Source: Micavibrio sp. UBA2705
GTDB taxonomy: Bacteria > Pseudomonadota > Alphaproteobacteria > Micavibrionales > Micavibrionaceae
Assembly: GCA_002354205.1 (NCBI GenBank)
Contig: DELD01000007.1
Span: forward strand, 94,531-120,199
Direction of reading: 5' to 3'
DNA length: 25,669 nucleotides
In this document: piece by piece, positions 15,143 through 22,928 of the stretch
How positions within the stretch are numbered: the first letter of the stretch is position 1
Layout: each line of letters starts with the position of its first letter
The notes under the pieces: model-generated
The model's input: only the letters and a program-made list of their open reading frames with translations
What the model was told of the DNA's origin: nothing
The model's database searches: none
Position numbers and translations under genes: made by a program

Positions 15143-15194
15143 AGAAAAAATGCCTTATATTTATTTATATGTTGCTTTTTTAACCTAATGCTTC

Positions 15195-15210
15195 ATCTAT
15201 ATATATAGAT
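15195..15210. repeat. 16-bp perfect palindrome in divergent promoter region
   Basis: ATCTATATATATAGAT is its own reverse complement and is followed directly by seven T residues. It lies between divergent pdxH and the lipoprotein gene, 26 bases before the lipoprotein ATG. It could be an operator, part of a TA-rich -10 region, or a 5'-leader hairpin. Confidence 0.4.
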
Positions 15211-15235
15211 TTTTTTTCAAATGAGGAGATCAATA

Positions 15236-15706
15236 ATGAGAAAAATATTTTCGGCAATTACAATTTTTGCCATGTTGTCACTAACAGCATGTGAACAAGC
15301 AGGTGTCAATAAATCACAAATAGGCACAGTTGGTGGCGCTGTTCTCGGCGGCCTTGCTGGCTCTCAAGTTGGCGGTGGTTCTGGCCGTCTATGGGCTGTT
15401 GGCGCGGGTACATTGCTCGGTGCTTTCCTCGGTAAAGAAATTGGTACATCATTGGATAAAGCTGACTTAGTTTATGCTGAGCGCGCTGCAGAAACTGCAC
15501 ATAAAGCGCCAATTGGTGAAACCATTTCATGGAACAACCCTGAAAGCGGTAATGCGGGCGATATTACGCCAGTCAAAGACGGTTACGCTGAAGGCAGCGG
15601 TCGTTACTGCCGTGAGTATAAGCAAACCATTTACATCGATGGCAAAGCTGAAACTGCATATGGCACAGCATGCCAAGATAAAAACGGCGCGTGGCAAGTT
15701 ATCTAA
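15236..15706 (+). CDS. Glycine-zipper 2TM / 17 kDa surface antigen-type lipoprotein
   Basis: The 156-residue product has a lipoprotein signal peptide (MRKIFSAITIFAMLSLTAC) with lipobox LTAC and lipidated Cys19. A glycine-zipper region follows (IGTVGGAVLGGLAGSQVGG, then VGAGTLLGAFLGKEIG), characteristic of the Rick_17kDa_Anti/glycine-zipper 2TM family of outer-membrane-associated lipoproteins. The C-terminal half (YCREYKQTIYIDGKAETAYGTACQ) matches the surface-antigen domain, including its two cysteines, and ends with DKNGAWQVI. The likely role is envelope structure or integrity; the exact function is not established. The start at 15236 is fixed by GAGGAG 7 bases upstream; the ATG at 15221 overlaps that ribosome site and is rejected. 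A strong terminator follows. Confidence 0.92.
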   Translation: MRKIFSAITIFAMLSLTACEQAGVNKSQIGTVGGAVLGGLAGSQVGGGSGRLWAVGAGTLLGAFLGKEIGTSLDKADLVYAERAAETAHKAPIGETISWNNPESGNAGDITPVKDGYAEGSGRYCREYKQTIYIDGKAETAYGTACQDKNGAWQVI

Positions 15707-15731
15707 TACGCGATCATATATTCTGAATGAT

Positions 15732-15765
15732 AAAACGCAGCTTGGTTTCAAGCTGCGTTTTTTTT
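15732..15765 (+). terminator. Strong rho-independent terminator after the lipoprotein gene
   Basis: AAAACGCAGCTTG (15732-15744) pairs with CAAGCTGCGTTTT (15749-15761) around a 4-base loop; the T tract runs 15758-15765. The A tract on the left arm could also stop the minus-strand gene ending at 15799. Confidence 0.93.
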
Positions 15766-15798
15766 GTGTGTGTTGTTGTCTGCTTATTCGCCGCTGCG

Positions 15799-17460
15799 TT
15801 ATTCTGATGTGTCTATTTTAATGCTTTGTTCATCTTCATTTATCACTTTGGGGCTTTTACCTAAAGGCTTGGATGCGCGTAGCGGAGGAATGCTTCCGCC
15901 CATGCCTGCGCCGCCCATACCCGGCGCGGCGGGCGCGGCAGCCTGTTGCGGTGAGGCGTGTAATTGCTGTGATGGCGCTTGCGGCGCGGGGGTGTTTGGC
16001 GCAGGCGCAGGCATAACGGGGCTCGGGTCAATTGAGAGCTTATTCGTGTATGCGGGGTCTGCCAATGTCTTCTCAAATGATTCAAGAATATTTCTATAGT
16101 CCTGATTCTCTGCGTAATGCTCTACCACACTCTCTAACGTGGTTGTGCCGCCACTTTGGCGTGCCTCAAGAATTTTATGGCTTAAGGATTCTAGCGATTC
16201 CCATTCGCTATGCGACTTAACGCCCTCATACTCAAGGCGGGCGGCTTGTTCTGGTGTGCGTCCGGCTTTGAGGGCTTTGTCAAAAGCCTTGGCCGATGCT
16301 TGCAGCGCGGATGCCGTCCAGCCAAGGGCTTTACCTTGGCTAAGACGTTCGTTTTGGAACAAGGCCTCATCCAAAAATGGGCGGTTGCTTGATGTTTTAA
16401 TACCTTGGATCAAGGCTTCTTCAAAGGAGTGGTCACTCTGTTCTTCATGTAGTTCTTTAAGCTTCGCTTTGTCTCCAAAGCTGTTATAGACGGATTTTAA
16501 ATCTTTTGGTGACAGCATTTCTACGCCAAGGATTTCTTGCAGTAAAATGCCATTGGCGCGGATTAACGGGTCAAGGCCGCTATTAATGCAGGCGCTAAGA
16601 ATTTCTTGCTCGGTGTAATCTAGCCACGCCATTGTCGCTGCGGGTTCTGCAAATTCCCACCAGCTATTGATGCTTTCGTCGCTAACATTAAGCGAGATAT
16701 CTTCGGCGAGTTTGAGCGCGATGGTAATTTTTGATTGTTGATTAATCGGCATGCGTTGCAAATCATCTAATAAAAACTGACAAGATTCCATCGCAAGCGG
16801 GAATGCATAGAATAAGGCTTTGTGCGAAGGCTCGGCTTTGACGGCTTGCAATGCGCGTAGGGTACCAAGGGTTAGCGGCGCATTAGGAATATTATCAAAA
16901 GACTGCATCAATACAGAAAATATATCAGCTTTCAAATTGCGGCGCGTTAAATCCATTTTATCCGACTTTATCGGGTACTTACTATGCTCATGCTGTCCGC
17001 CGTGTTCGGCTTTTTTTACTTCTGCATCTTTGTTAAGCGCGAGCCATAAATGGTGGTATAAATCAGCTTGAAGTTCATTAAGGTTATCATATTGGTCAAT
17101 GTTTACAGTCAGCAATGAAATGCGCAGCGATTTATAATATAAGCCAAATAAACCTTGTTCAAACGCAATCGCCGTACCTAAATATGATGTTTGGTCATCT
17201 TTTAGGCGGTTGTTGCTGATAATACGGCGCATAAATTGTTCGGCTTTATGGCCAGAAAAATTCGTGGCTTCAATCGTTAGCGCGTCATTACGCTGCCCAT
17301 CATGGTGTGGAATGGCATAAAATGACAGTCCATGCTGCATTTCATTGACCGTTTTTGACAGCTGCTGGCAGATTTGTTTCGCGTTTTTATAAAGAATGGC
17401 CATCGGAGGTGCCTCAGACAAGGGATTTATAACTTCACCAATTCTATCATAGAAATTCAT
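15799..17460 (-). CDS. Large orphan protein with Pro/Ala-rich C-terminal linker
   Basis: I do not recognise this 553-residue protein. It has no signal peptide or membrane segment. Residues 1-480 are globular and largely helical, with repeated acidic and Leu/Ala-rich stretches; a His/Lys patch (AEHGGQHEHSKYPIKSDK) sits near residue 150. Residues 481-522 are low complexity (PAPAPNTPAPQAPSQQ, then PGMGGAGMGG), followed by a 31-residue charged tail. This arrangement suggests a scaffolding or interaction protein with a flexible tether. The start is uncertain: the ATG at 17460 and the one 19 codons later (17403) both lack a clear ribosome site. The gene is divergent from fabI across 130 bases and converges with the lipoprotein gene, sharing its terminator region. 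Confidence 0.8.
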   Translation of the reverse strand: MNFYDRIGEVINPLSEAPPMAILYKNAKQICQQLSKTVNEMQHGLSFYAIPHHDGQRNDALTIEATNFSGHKAEQFMRRIISNNRLKDDQTSYLGTAIAFEQGLFGLYYKSLRISLLTVNIDQYDNLNELQADLYHHLWLALNKDAEVKKAEHGGQHEHSKYPIKSDKMDLTRRNLKADIFSVLMQSFDNIPNAPLTLGTLRALQAVKAEPSHKALFYAFPLAMESCQFLLDDLQRMPINQQSKITIALKLAEDISLNVSDESINSWWEFAEPAATMAWLDYTEQEILSACINSGLDPLIRANGILLQEILGVEMLSPKDLKSVYNSFGDKAKLKELHEEQSDHSFEEALIQGIKTSSNRPFLDEALFQNERLSQGKALGWTASALQASAKAFDKALKAGRTPEQAARLEYEGVKSHSEWESLESLSHKILEARQSGGTTTLESVVEHYAENQDYRNILESFEKTLADPAYTNKLSIDPSPVMPAPAPNTPAPQAPSQQLHASPQQAAAPAAPGMGGAGMGGSIPPLRASKPLGKSPKVINEDEQSIKIDTSE

Positions 17461-17499
17461 AAACTTGTAGGTTAAGCGTATAAAATTCTATTTGTTTAT

Positions 17500-17527
17500 T
17501 TGACCTCCGCGCTTTTATGTGTAGGAT
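17500..17527 (+). promoter_or_regulatory. Probable fabI promoter
   Basis: TTGACC (17500-17505) and TAGGAT (17522-17527) are spaced by 16 bases. The start would be near 17534, giving a leader of about 57 bases before the fabI ATG. The -10 match is moderate. Confidence 0.45.
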
Positions 17528-17590
17528 GCACAAGTTAATTTTGCAATTTTTGCGTAAAAAAGATAAGTAGCGAATAAAAGGGTAAGTATA

Positions 17591-18436
17591 ATGTCAGGAT
17601 TTATGGCTGGTAAACGTGGCTTGGTAATGGGCGTCGCAAACGACCGTTCAATTGCATGGGGTATTGCGAAAGCATTACATGAAAATGGGGCGGAGCTTGC
17701 CTTCACATACCAAGGTGATGCACTAGAAAAGCGCGTACGCCCTTTAGCTGAGAAAATTGGCGCAGAAATTATATTGCCTTGCGATGTAACTGACGATTCA
17801 AGCGTTGACGCTGTGTTTGACACACTTGGTGATAAGTGGGGCAAGATCGATTTTGTTGTCCATGGCATTGCTTTTTCTGACAAGAATGAACTTGATGGCC
17901 TTTACCTCAATACAACGCGCGATAACTTTTTAAAAACAATGGACATCTCAGTGTATTCATTCACAAAAGTCGCGCAAAAAGCTGCGCCTTTATTGTCTGA
18001 AGGAGGCTCATTACTTACACTTACATATTACGGCGCGGAGCGCGTTATGCCACATTACAATGTCATGGGCGTTGCAAAGGCTGCATTGGAAGCATCTGTA
18101 CGCTACCTTGCGACAGACCTTGGCAGAGATGGCATCCGCGTGAACGCAATTTCTGCTGGCCCGATTAAAACATTGGCAGCAAGCGGCATTGGCGATTTCC
18201 GCTACATCCTTAAATGGAACGAGTTAAACTCACCCATGAAACGTAACGTTACAATCGATGAAGTCGGCAATAGCGGCCTGTATCTTCTTTCTGATCTTGG
18301 TGCGGGCGTTACTGGTGAAGTGCTGCACGTTGATTCAGGCTACCACACTGTAGGCATGGTTTCGATTGATTCTGCGGCGGAAACAGCTGAACTTTTGAGT
18401 AGTATTGCTCCGAAAAAAGTAGAAGCTGCTGAATAA
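17591..18436 (+). CDS. fabI: Enoyl-[acyl-carrier-protein] reductase (NADH)
   Basis: FabI carries out the last reduction in each round of type II fatty acid synthesis, reducing trans-2-enoyl-ACP with NADH in the cytoplasm. The 281-residue SDR-fold protein has the FabI-type cofactor motif GVANDRSIAWGIA (14-26), CDVTDD at 64-69, HGIAF in place of the SDR NNAG, and the catalytic pair Tyr156 and Lys163 (YNVMGVAK) at the same numbering as the E. coli enzyme. ISAGPIKTLAASGI (187-200) is the substrate-loop region targeted by triclosan in this family. The ATG is preceded by AAGGGTAAGTATA. A hotdog thioesterase gene follows after 20 bases, indicating a two-gene operon. Confidence 0.97.
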   Translation: MSGFMAGKRGLVMGVANDRSIAWGIAKALHENGAELAFTYQGDALEKRVRPLAEKIGAEIILPCDVTDDSSVDAVFDTLGDKWGKIDFVVHGIAFSDKNELDGLYLNTTRDNFLKTMDISVYSFTKVAQKAAPLLSEGGSLLTLTYYGAERVMPHYNVMGVAKAALEASVRYLATDLGRDGIRVNAISAGPIKTLAASGIGDFRYILKWNELNSPMKRNVTIDEVGNSGLYLLSDLGAGVTGEVLHVDSGYHTVGMVSIDSAAETAELLSSIAPKKVEAAE

Positions 18437-18456
18437 GTTATAATATAGGGGGCAAT

Positions 18457-18897
18457 ATGCTCTGGTCTAAGCCATATACAGTCGATGATCTGGAAGGCTT
18501 CCGTAATGCCAATATGGGTACCCATGTTGGCATTCGTTTTGAGGAAGTTGGTGATGATTATCTGAAAGCGTCTATGCCAGTGGATCATCGAACGGTGCAG
18601 CCTTTCGGTATTTTGCATGGCGGCGCGTCTTGCGTGCTCTCAGAAACCCTTGGTTCTGTCGCTGCATGGATGTGCGTTGACCCTGACAAGCAAATGATTG
18701 TTGGCATTGAAATTAATGCCAACCACATCAGATCCGTCCGTGAAGGGCGCGTGATAGGCACATGTAAGCCATTTCAAACTGGCCGTAAACTGCATGTTTG
18801 GCAAACCGAAATCCATGAGGAATCCACTGGCAAGCTTGTCTGCGTCAGCCGCCTATCGGTTATGATTTTGGATAAGCCTGTGCAGAAGGGCGCTTAA
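18457..18897 (+). CDS. PaaI/YdiI-type hotdog-fold acyl-CoA thioesterase
   Basis: The 146-residue hotdog-fold protein resembles the YdiI/MenI and PaaI group of acyl-CoA thioesterases. Key residues fall at expected positions: Gln48 (TVQPFG), the HGG motif at His54-Gly56 and the catalytic carboxylate Glu63 (LSETLGS), matching the YdiI arrangement. GIEINANHIRSVREG (103-117) is the conserved strand region. It should hydrolyse an aromatic or short/medium acyl-CoA or acyl-ACP; the substrate is not shown by sequence. Its ribosome site AGGGGG lies 5 bases before the ATG. It sits 20 bases after fabI, suggesting a link to acyl-chain turnover, and converges with the next gene with only 3 bases between stops. 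Confidence 0.9.
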   Translation: MLWSKPYTVDDLEGFRNANMGTHVGIRFEEVGDDYLKASMPVDHRTVQPFGILHGGASCVLSETLGSVAAWMCVDPDKQMIVGIEINANHIRSVREGRVIGTCKPFQTGRKLHVWQTEIHEESTGKLVCVSRLSVMILDKPVQKGA

Positions 18898-18900
18898 AGA

Positions 18901-19701
18901 TCAGCGTCCTAAAAACCTTTGTAATCTTGCATCATAATCTAATGACTTTTGAACGAAATCACCTTTACCGCGATTAGTCATGTTTAGTATCGCATTATCT
19001 TCATCAAGCCAGCCAGTGCATAAACGATCACCGCTTAAATGCGCCATGCGGCATTTATACCAGAAGTTTTTCATGTAAAATGGACGTTCAGACGTCCATG
19101 CTTTATAAAAGCTTTCCTGCAGGTCGCTGACAAAGTCGGAACGTTGCTGAATTTGTTCAACATATGCGCCTAAATAATCATTGCTGCGGGTGGAGTGGTT
19201 GAAAATAGGGAAGACTGTATCAAGCAGCATCAAATCGTCGGCTTGTGTATGTTTATTGCTACGAAAGCCCAAATTACGCTCCCCTGAATCTTGGTTTGTG
19301 CCGAGCGTGTCGACATATTCTTGTTGCAATAAATTCGCATATTGGTGACGCTTGCGATCATAAGGGATCACACCCGGCATGATTTGAATTTTAAATTGCG
19401 GTAAATGCACCGTGCCTAGCGGGGGTAATGATTTATGGTGATAAACCTGCCCATATTGCATATAGGGTGAGGCCGTTTTTCCATTACCCTTTTGCCACGG
19501 ATACATACGAACGACGCAGCCAAAATGGTTCAAGAATAAATTAAAGCCTTTTTCATGGGTGCGTTGCACTTCGTTTATGTTGGGCAGCGGTAAAGCAAGT
19601 TTATTAAAAATTTCATTTAAATGATAAAGCGACGGATTGTCGCTGTGTTCGCGCTTAATAAGCGGCCTGTCAAAACCCTTGTCGAGTATCTCCACAATCA
19701 T
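18901..19701 (-). CDS. Orphan protein of unknown function
   Basis: The 266-residue product is soluble, polar and rich in aromatic residues, His and Asn, without signal peptide or membrane segment. Recognisable local features are only descriptive: GCVVRMYPWQKGNGK (64-78 region), LPQFKIQIMPGVIPYDRKRH, and a C-terminal TGWLDEDNAILNMTNRGKGDF. I cannot assign a family. The ATG at 19701 is preferred because GGGGA lies 6 bases upstream; the ATG at 19707 abuts that ribosome site. The stop lies 3 bases from the convergent thioesterase stop, with no terminator between them. It is divergent from aroC across 257 bases. Confidence 0.75.
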   Translation of the reverse strand: MIVEILDKGFDRPLIKREHSDNPSLYHLNEIFNKLALPLPNINEVQRTHEKGFNLFLNHFGCVVRMYPWQKGNGKTASPYMQYGQVYHHKSLPPLGTVHLPQFKIQIMPGVIPYDRKRHQYANLLQQEYVDTLGTNQDSGERNLGFRSNKHTQADDLMLLDTVFPIFNHSTRSNDYLGAYVEQIQQRSDFVSDLQESFYKAWTSERPFYMKNFWYKCRMAHLSGDRLCTGWLDEDNAILNMTNRGKGDFVQKSLDYDARLQRFLGR

Positions 19702-19958
19702 AGTCATTCCCCATTCTGTTCTTATATTTATTAGAGATGCTTAACTGTGTTTCCTCAGGCTTCCTTAAGTTTCACAGTGCATGTTCATTTTTGCCAACGG
19801 TTTATCGCGAGCCTCTAATATCTTTTTTAAGGATCATAGCGTGCTCAGCGTGTTTTGCCAGATTTTATTTTATATAGCTGAGTTTCCCCTGTACTCATAC
19901 AGGTTTTCTAATTAGAATTATGGTGATTTTGCGTATAACCATGATGGAATTTTAAAAG
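19702..19958. other. Divergent intergenic region upstream of aroC
   Basis: This 257-base AT-rich stretch contains no recognisable RNA gene. It holds a short hairpin CCTGTA-ctca-TACAGG (19888-19903) followed by TTTT, and the palindrome TCTAATTAGA (19907-19916). The hairpin would lie in the aroC leader if transcription starts upstream of it and could act as an attenuator-like element, but the stem is only 6 bp. No convincing -35/-10 pair was found for either flanking gene. Confidence 0.35.
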
Positions 19959-21047
19959 ATGAGCGGTAACTTATTTGGCACGTTGTTTCAATATATAAGC
20001 TGGGGCGAAAGCCACGGTCCTGCGATTGGCTGTGTCGTTGATGGCGTACCGCCGCGGATTGAAATTTCAGAGGCAGATATTCAGCCTTATTTAGACCGCC
20101 GCGCCCCAGGACAGTCAAAATTCACAACGCAGCGCAAAGAGCCAGACCAAGTAAAAATTATGTCAGGTGTTTTTGAAGGACAAACCACAGGCACGCCGAT
20201 GAGCCTGCTCATTGAAAATAAAGATCAGCGCTCCAAAGATTATTCTGAAATCAAAGATAAATACCGCCCTGGTCATGCGGATTATACCTATGACCAGAAA
20301 TATGGCATTCGTGATTATCGCGGCGGCGGTCGTTCATCTGCGCGTGAAACTGCAATGCGCGTTGCGGCAGGCGCGATTGCACGCAAAATATTAGAAACGC
20401 AAATATCTAAAGATGTATCGATCCGCGCGGGCGTTGTGCAAATTGGCGATTTAAAAGCCGATACCAAAAATTGGAAAGATGACGAGATTGATAATAATCC
20501 ATTTTTCTGCCCTGACGCCGATATTGTTAATGCATTTTCACTTTATTTGGACGATAAGCGTAAATCCGGCAGCTCAGCAGGGGCGATCATTGAAATCCGT
20601 GCGCGCAATATTCCCGCAGGGCTTGGGGCGCCTGTCTATGATAAGTTAAGCGCCGATATAGCCAAGGCCATGATGTCGATTAACGCGGTTAAAGCCGTTG
20701 AAATCGGTGAGGGTTTTCACGCGGCGGAGCTTGGGGGCGAAGAAAATGCCGACCAAATTTACATTAATAAAGATACTGGCGAAGCTGAATTTTCATCAAA
20801 CCATGCGGGCGGTGTATTAGGGGGGATAAGCTCAGGGCAGGATATTATCGTCCGTGTTGCGTTTAAGCCGACAAGCTCTATTTTAAAGCCGCGTGACACA
20901 ATCACAAAAAACGGAACAGAAACGCAGATTATCACCAAAGGCCGCCATGACCCATGCGTTGGTCTGCGCGGCGCGCCAGTTTGCGAAGCGATGCTGGCTT
21001 GCGTTCTTGCCGACCATTGGCTGCGTCACAAGGCGCAATGCTTATAG
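19959..21047 (+). CDS. aroC: Chorismate synthase
   Basis: AroC converts 5-enolpyruvylshikimate 3-phosphate to chorismate, the final common step of aromatic amino acid and folate precursor synthesis, using reduced FMN. The 362-residue length is typical of the bacterial enzyme. Family signatures are clear: GTLFQYISWGESHGPAIGC at the start with the conserved His19, RRAPGQSKFTTQRKEPD, RPGHADYTYDQKYGIRDYRGG and GRSSARETAMRVAAGAIA, and GGVLGGISSGQDIIVRVAFKP before RHDPCVGLRGAPVCEAM. The ribosome site before the ATG is weak. It is transcribed alone; a hairpin overlapping its stop codon probably ends the transcript. Confidence 0.97.
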   Translation: MSGNLFGTLFQYISWGESHGPAIGCVVDGVPPRIEISEADIQPYLDRRAPGQSKFTTQRKEPDQVKIMSGVFEGQTTGTPMSLLIENKDQRSKDYSEIKDKYRPGHADYTYDQKYGIRDYRGGGRSSARETAMRVAAGAIARKILETQISKDVSIRAGVVQIGDLKADTKNWKDDEIDNNPFFCPDADIVNAFSLYLDDKRKSGSSAGAIIEIRARNIPAGLGAPVYDKLSADIAKAMMSINAVKAVEIGEGFHAAELGGEENADQIYINKDTGEAEFSSNHAGGVLGGISSGQDIIVRVAFKPTSSILKPRDTITKNGTETQIITKGRHDPCVGLRGAPVCEAMLACVLADHWLRHKAQCL

Positions 21048-21074
21048 CTGCGCTTATAAACGCGCTATAGTTTT
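21043..21074 (+). terminator. Probable aroC terminator overlapping the stop codon
   Basis: TATAGC (21043-21048) plus GCG (21050-21052) pair with CGC (21061-21063) plus GCTATA (21064-21069), with one bulged T and an 8-base loop, followed by GTTTTG. The stem includes the aroC TAG. It is immediately followed by the next gene's -35 box. Confidence 0.5.
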
Positions 21075-21075
21075 G

Positions 21076-21104
21076 TTGACATAATGGCTCGCGCGTGCTA
21101 CAAA
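21076..21104 (+). promoter_or_regulatory. Strong promoter of the two-helix membrane protein gene
   Basis: TTGACA (21076-21081) and TACAAA (21099-21104) are spaced by 17 bases, with TGc just before the -10 (extended element). The start would be near 21111, giving a leader of about 22 bases before the ATG at 21133. Confidence 0.75.
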
Positions 21105-21132
21105 ATCCACCATAATCAATTACGGTGCATGC

Positions 21133-21705
21133 ATGTCCAAAAAAGCAGAAATACTCTCAAAAATTGAGAATGATTTAACGTCCCTGAATAAGGAACAAAC
21201 ATTCAACAGCAAGCTTGCCAAGATGGGCAAAGATTCAGCGATCAGCAGCTGCGTAATTGGCGCTTTTTTATTCGCCACGCATATGGGGCTTTCTGCGCTG
21301 CATGACCCCGAAGAATACAATGCCGTAAAAGCGGAAATTAATGCAGGTATATTCACTGTGCCAAGTGAATATTATGCGGATTTTCAAGAAACATGCATCC
21401 GCAGCGTTTTGAGTGATGATCACGGCATGGATTTAAAAGATATGTCGCAAGGCGAGGTGCTAAGCCTGAAAGATGAATATAATCAGCATCTTGATGAGCG
21501 TTGCAGCGATGAAAAATTCAGTAAATATTCACAGTATAATTACCTGCAAACATTAGACGCACCTGACTGGGCACTTAATGGAAGTCTTGCCTTTGGCGCA
21601 GGGGCGGGGTTTTATTTCGGTATAACGGGATATGTTGCAAACCGCCGCCGCAAAACACAAAAGAATATTGATAAAAAATCACGTGATTTTGATTTATTAA
21701 GTTAA
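21133..21705 (+). CDS. Membrane protein of unknown function with two helices and a probable periplasmic loop
   Basis: The 190-residue product has a Lys-rich amphipathic N-terminus, a membrane segment at about 35-56, an acidic domain of about 90 residues (57-147), a second membrane segment at about 148-169, and a strongly basic C-terminus (NRRRKTQKNIDKKSR). The positive-inside rule places both termini in the cytoplasm and the loop in the periplasm. That loop carries Cys88 and Cys124, which could form a disulfide. I do not recognise a family. It has its own strong promoter; the ribosome site ACGGTG is modest. The adenosine deaminase gene begins 32 bases downstream with no terminator between, so the two may be cotranscribed. 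Confidence 0.78.
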   Translation: MSKKAEILSKIENDLTSLNKEQTFNSKLAKMGKDSAISSCVIGAFLFATHMGLSALHDPEEYNAVKAEINAGIFTVPSEYYADFQETCIRSVLSDDHGMDLKDMSQGEVLSLKDEYNQHLDERCSDEKFSKYSQYNYLQTLDAPDWALNGSLAFGAGAGFYFGITGYVANRRRKTQKNIDKKSRDFDLLS

Positions 21706-21737
21706 TTGAGAGCAACCGCAAAGCAAAGGACGTTAAA

Positions 21738-22844
21738 ATGTCAGTACAAAAATTACCAAAAGCAGAATTACATATGCATATTGATGGCGCGATTGAGCCT
21801 ACAGTGGCTTATGACGTTGTAAAAGCGGCCTGCCCAGAGCGTTTAGGCGAATTGTTCCGTGAAGATGCGAATGGTGTTCTTGAATATAATTATGATGATT
21901 TTATCGGCTTTTTGAACTGTATTGATACCGTTGCGCCGCTGACGCTGCAAACGCCTGATGATTACGAGGCGCTGACCTATGGTTATTTGAAAAATGCCGC
22001 TGCAGAGGGCATGGTTTATTGTGAAATGATCGTCTGCCCTGGTATGTGGCATCAATCCCCTGATTATGACTTTGCGGATATGATGGCAGCTTTTGAGCGC
22101 GGCATTGATCGCGCGGAGCAAGATTTCGACGTTTACGCACGCTGTAAAGCCACGTTAGAGCGCGGTGACAGCCAAGAGGCTATTGATAAGAACTGGTGGG
22201 CTGCAAAACAGATTGTTGCCAATTCTGACCATCCGTATCTTGTTGGCCTCGACCTTGCAAACTTTGAACAGCTTGGCGATATTCCAGGGCATCAGGGTTT
22301 GTTCGATTATATTGAGCAAAATCAAAAGAAGCCGTTATTAATTACAATGCACGCCGGTGAAAATGCTGGCCCACAAAATATTAAAGATGCGATGGCCGCG
22401 GGCGCAAAACGCGCAGGGCACATTACATGTATTATGGATGATGCGGAGCTTGTTAAAAAAGTTGTCGCAGCAAAATTCCACGGTGAGATTTGCTTATCAA
22501 GCAATGCGTTTTCAAAAGCCGTTCCAACATTAGAAGACCACCGCATCACGGAAATCTACAATGCGGGCGTACGCATTTCATTAAATACGGATGACCCAAC
22601 ATTCTTTAACACAACCATCGGTAAAGAATACCAAATTGCCAAAGATACTTTCGGCCTAACGGATTTACAGCTTGTTGATATCACCTTGATGGCAATTGAA
22701 GATTCATTCGCGGAAGATAGCCTCAAAGCAAAATGTGTAGAGCGTGCCTATGCATTAATTGAAGATGCCTATAATTACACACGCCAAGAGATTGTCCAAA
22801 ATCGTGGCTCTGCGGACGTTAAAGCGCAACCTGTTTTAAAATAA
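21738..22844 (+). CDS. add: Adenosine deaminase family protein
   Basis: Adenosine deaminase is a zinc metalloenzyme that converts adenosine to inosine for purine salvage. The 368-residue protein has all expected active-site residues of the family: zinc ligands His12 and His14 in ELHMHIDGA, third ligand His205 and catalytic Glu208 in MHAGE, His228 in RAGHI (usually RIGHG), and Asp285/Asp286 in SLNTDDP, the first being the fourth zinc ligand. EICLSSN replaces the common EVCPxSN. Those small differences leave open a related substrate such as adenine. AAGGA lies 7 bases before the ATG. It follows the two-helix membrane gene by 32 bases and ends at a strong terminator shared with greA. An adenosine-kinase-like gene occurs elsewhere in the window. 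Confidence 0.9.
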   Translation: MSVQKLPKAELHMHIDGAIEPTVAYDVVKAACPERLGELFREDANGVLEYNYDDFIGFLNCIDTVAPLTLQTPDDYEALTYGYLKNAAAEGMVYCEMIVCPGMWHQSPDYDFADMMAAFERGIDRAEQDFDVYARCKATLERGDSQEAIDKNWWAAKQIVANSDHPYLVGLDLANFEQLGDIPGHQGLFDYIEQNQKKPLLITMHAGENAGPQNIKDAMAAGAKRAGHITCIMDDAELVKKVVAAKFHGEICLSSNAFSKAVPTLEDHRITEIYNAGVRISLNTDDPTFFNTTIGKEYQIAKDTFGLTDLQLVDITLMAIEDSFAEDSLKAKCVERAYALIEDAYNYTRQEIVQNRGSADVKAQPVLK

Positions 22845-22869
22845 TTTAGGCAGAAAACAGCAGATAAAG

Positions 22870-22906
22870 AAAAACCGCCAAAGCTGAGACGCGTTGGCGG
22901 TTTTTT
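22870..22906. terminator. Bidirectional rho-independent terminator between add and greA
   Basis: AAAAACCGCCAA (22870-22881) pairs with TTGGCGGTTTTT (22894-22905) around a 12-base loop, with a T tract to 22906. The A and T tracts allow termination on both strands; greA ends at 22929 on the minus strand. Confidence 0.92.
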
Positions 22907-22928
22907 ATATGGTTTTACATGACGTATT

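Noticed and set aside
19737..19877. 46-codon open frame (MLNCVSSGFLKFH and on) in the gap upstream of aroC
   Set aside because: It has only a weak AGAG ahead of the ATG, odd composition with many Cys and Phe, and no promoter or terminator signal; probably chance.
21061..21069. GCGCTATA near the aroC terminator, matching the arm of the inverted repeat at 3054-3081
   Set aside because: Only 8 bases match, without a second arm in the same arrangement; explained by the terminator stem.
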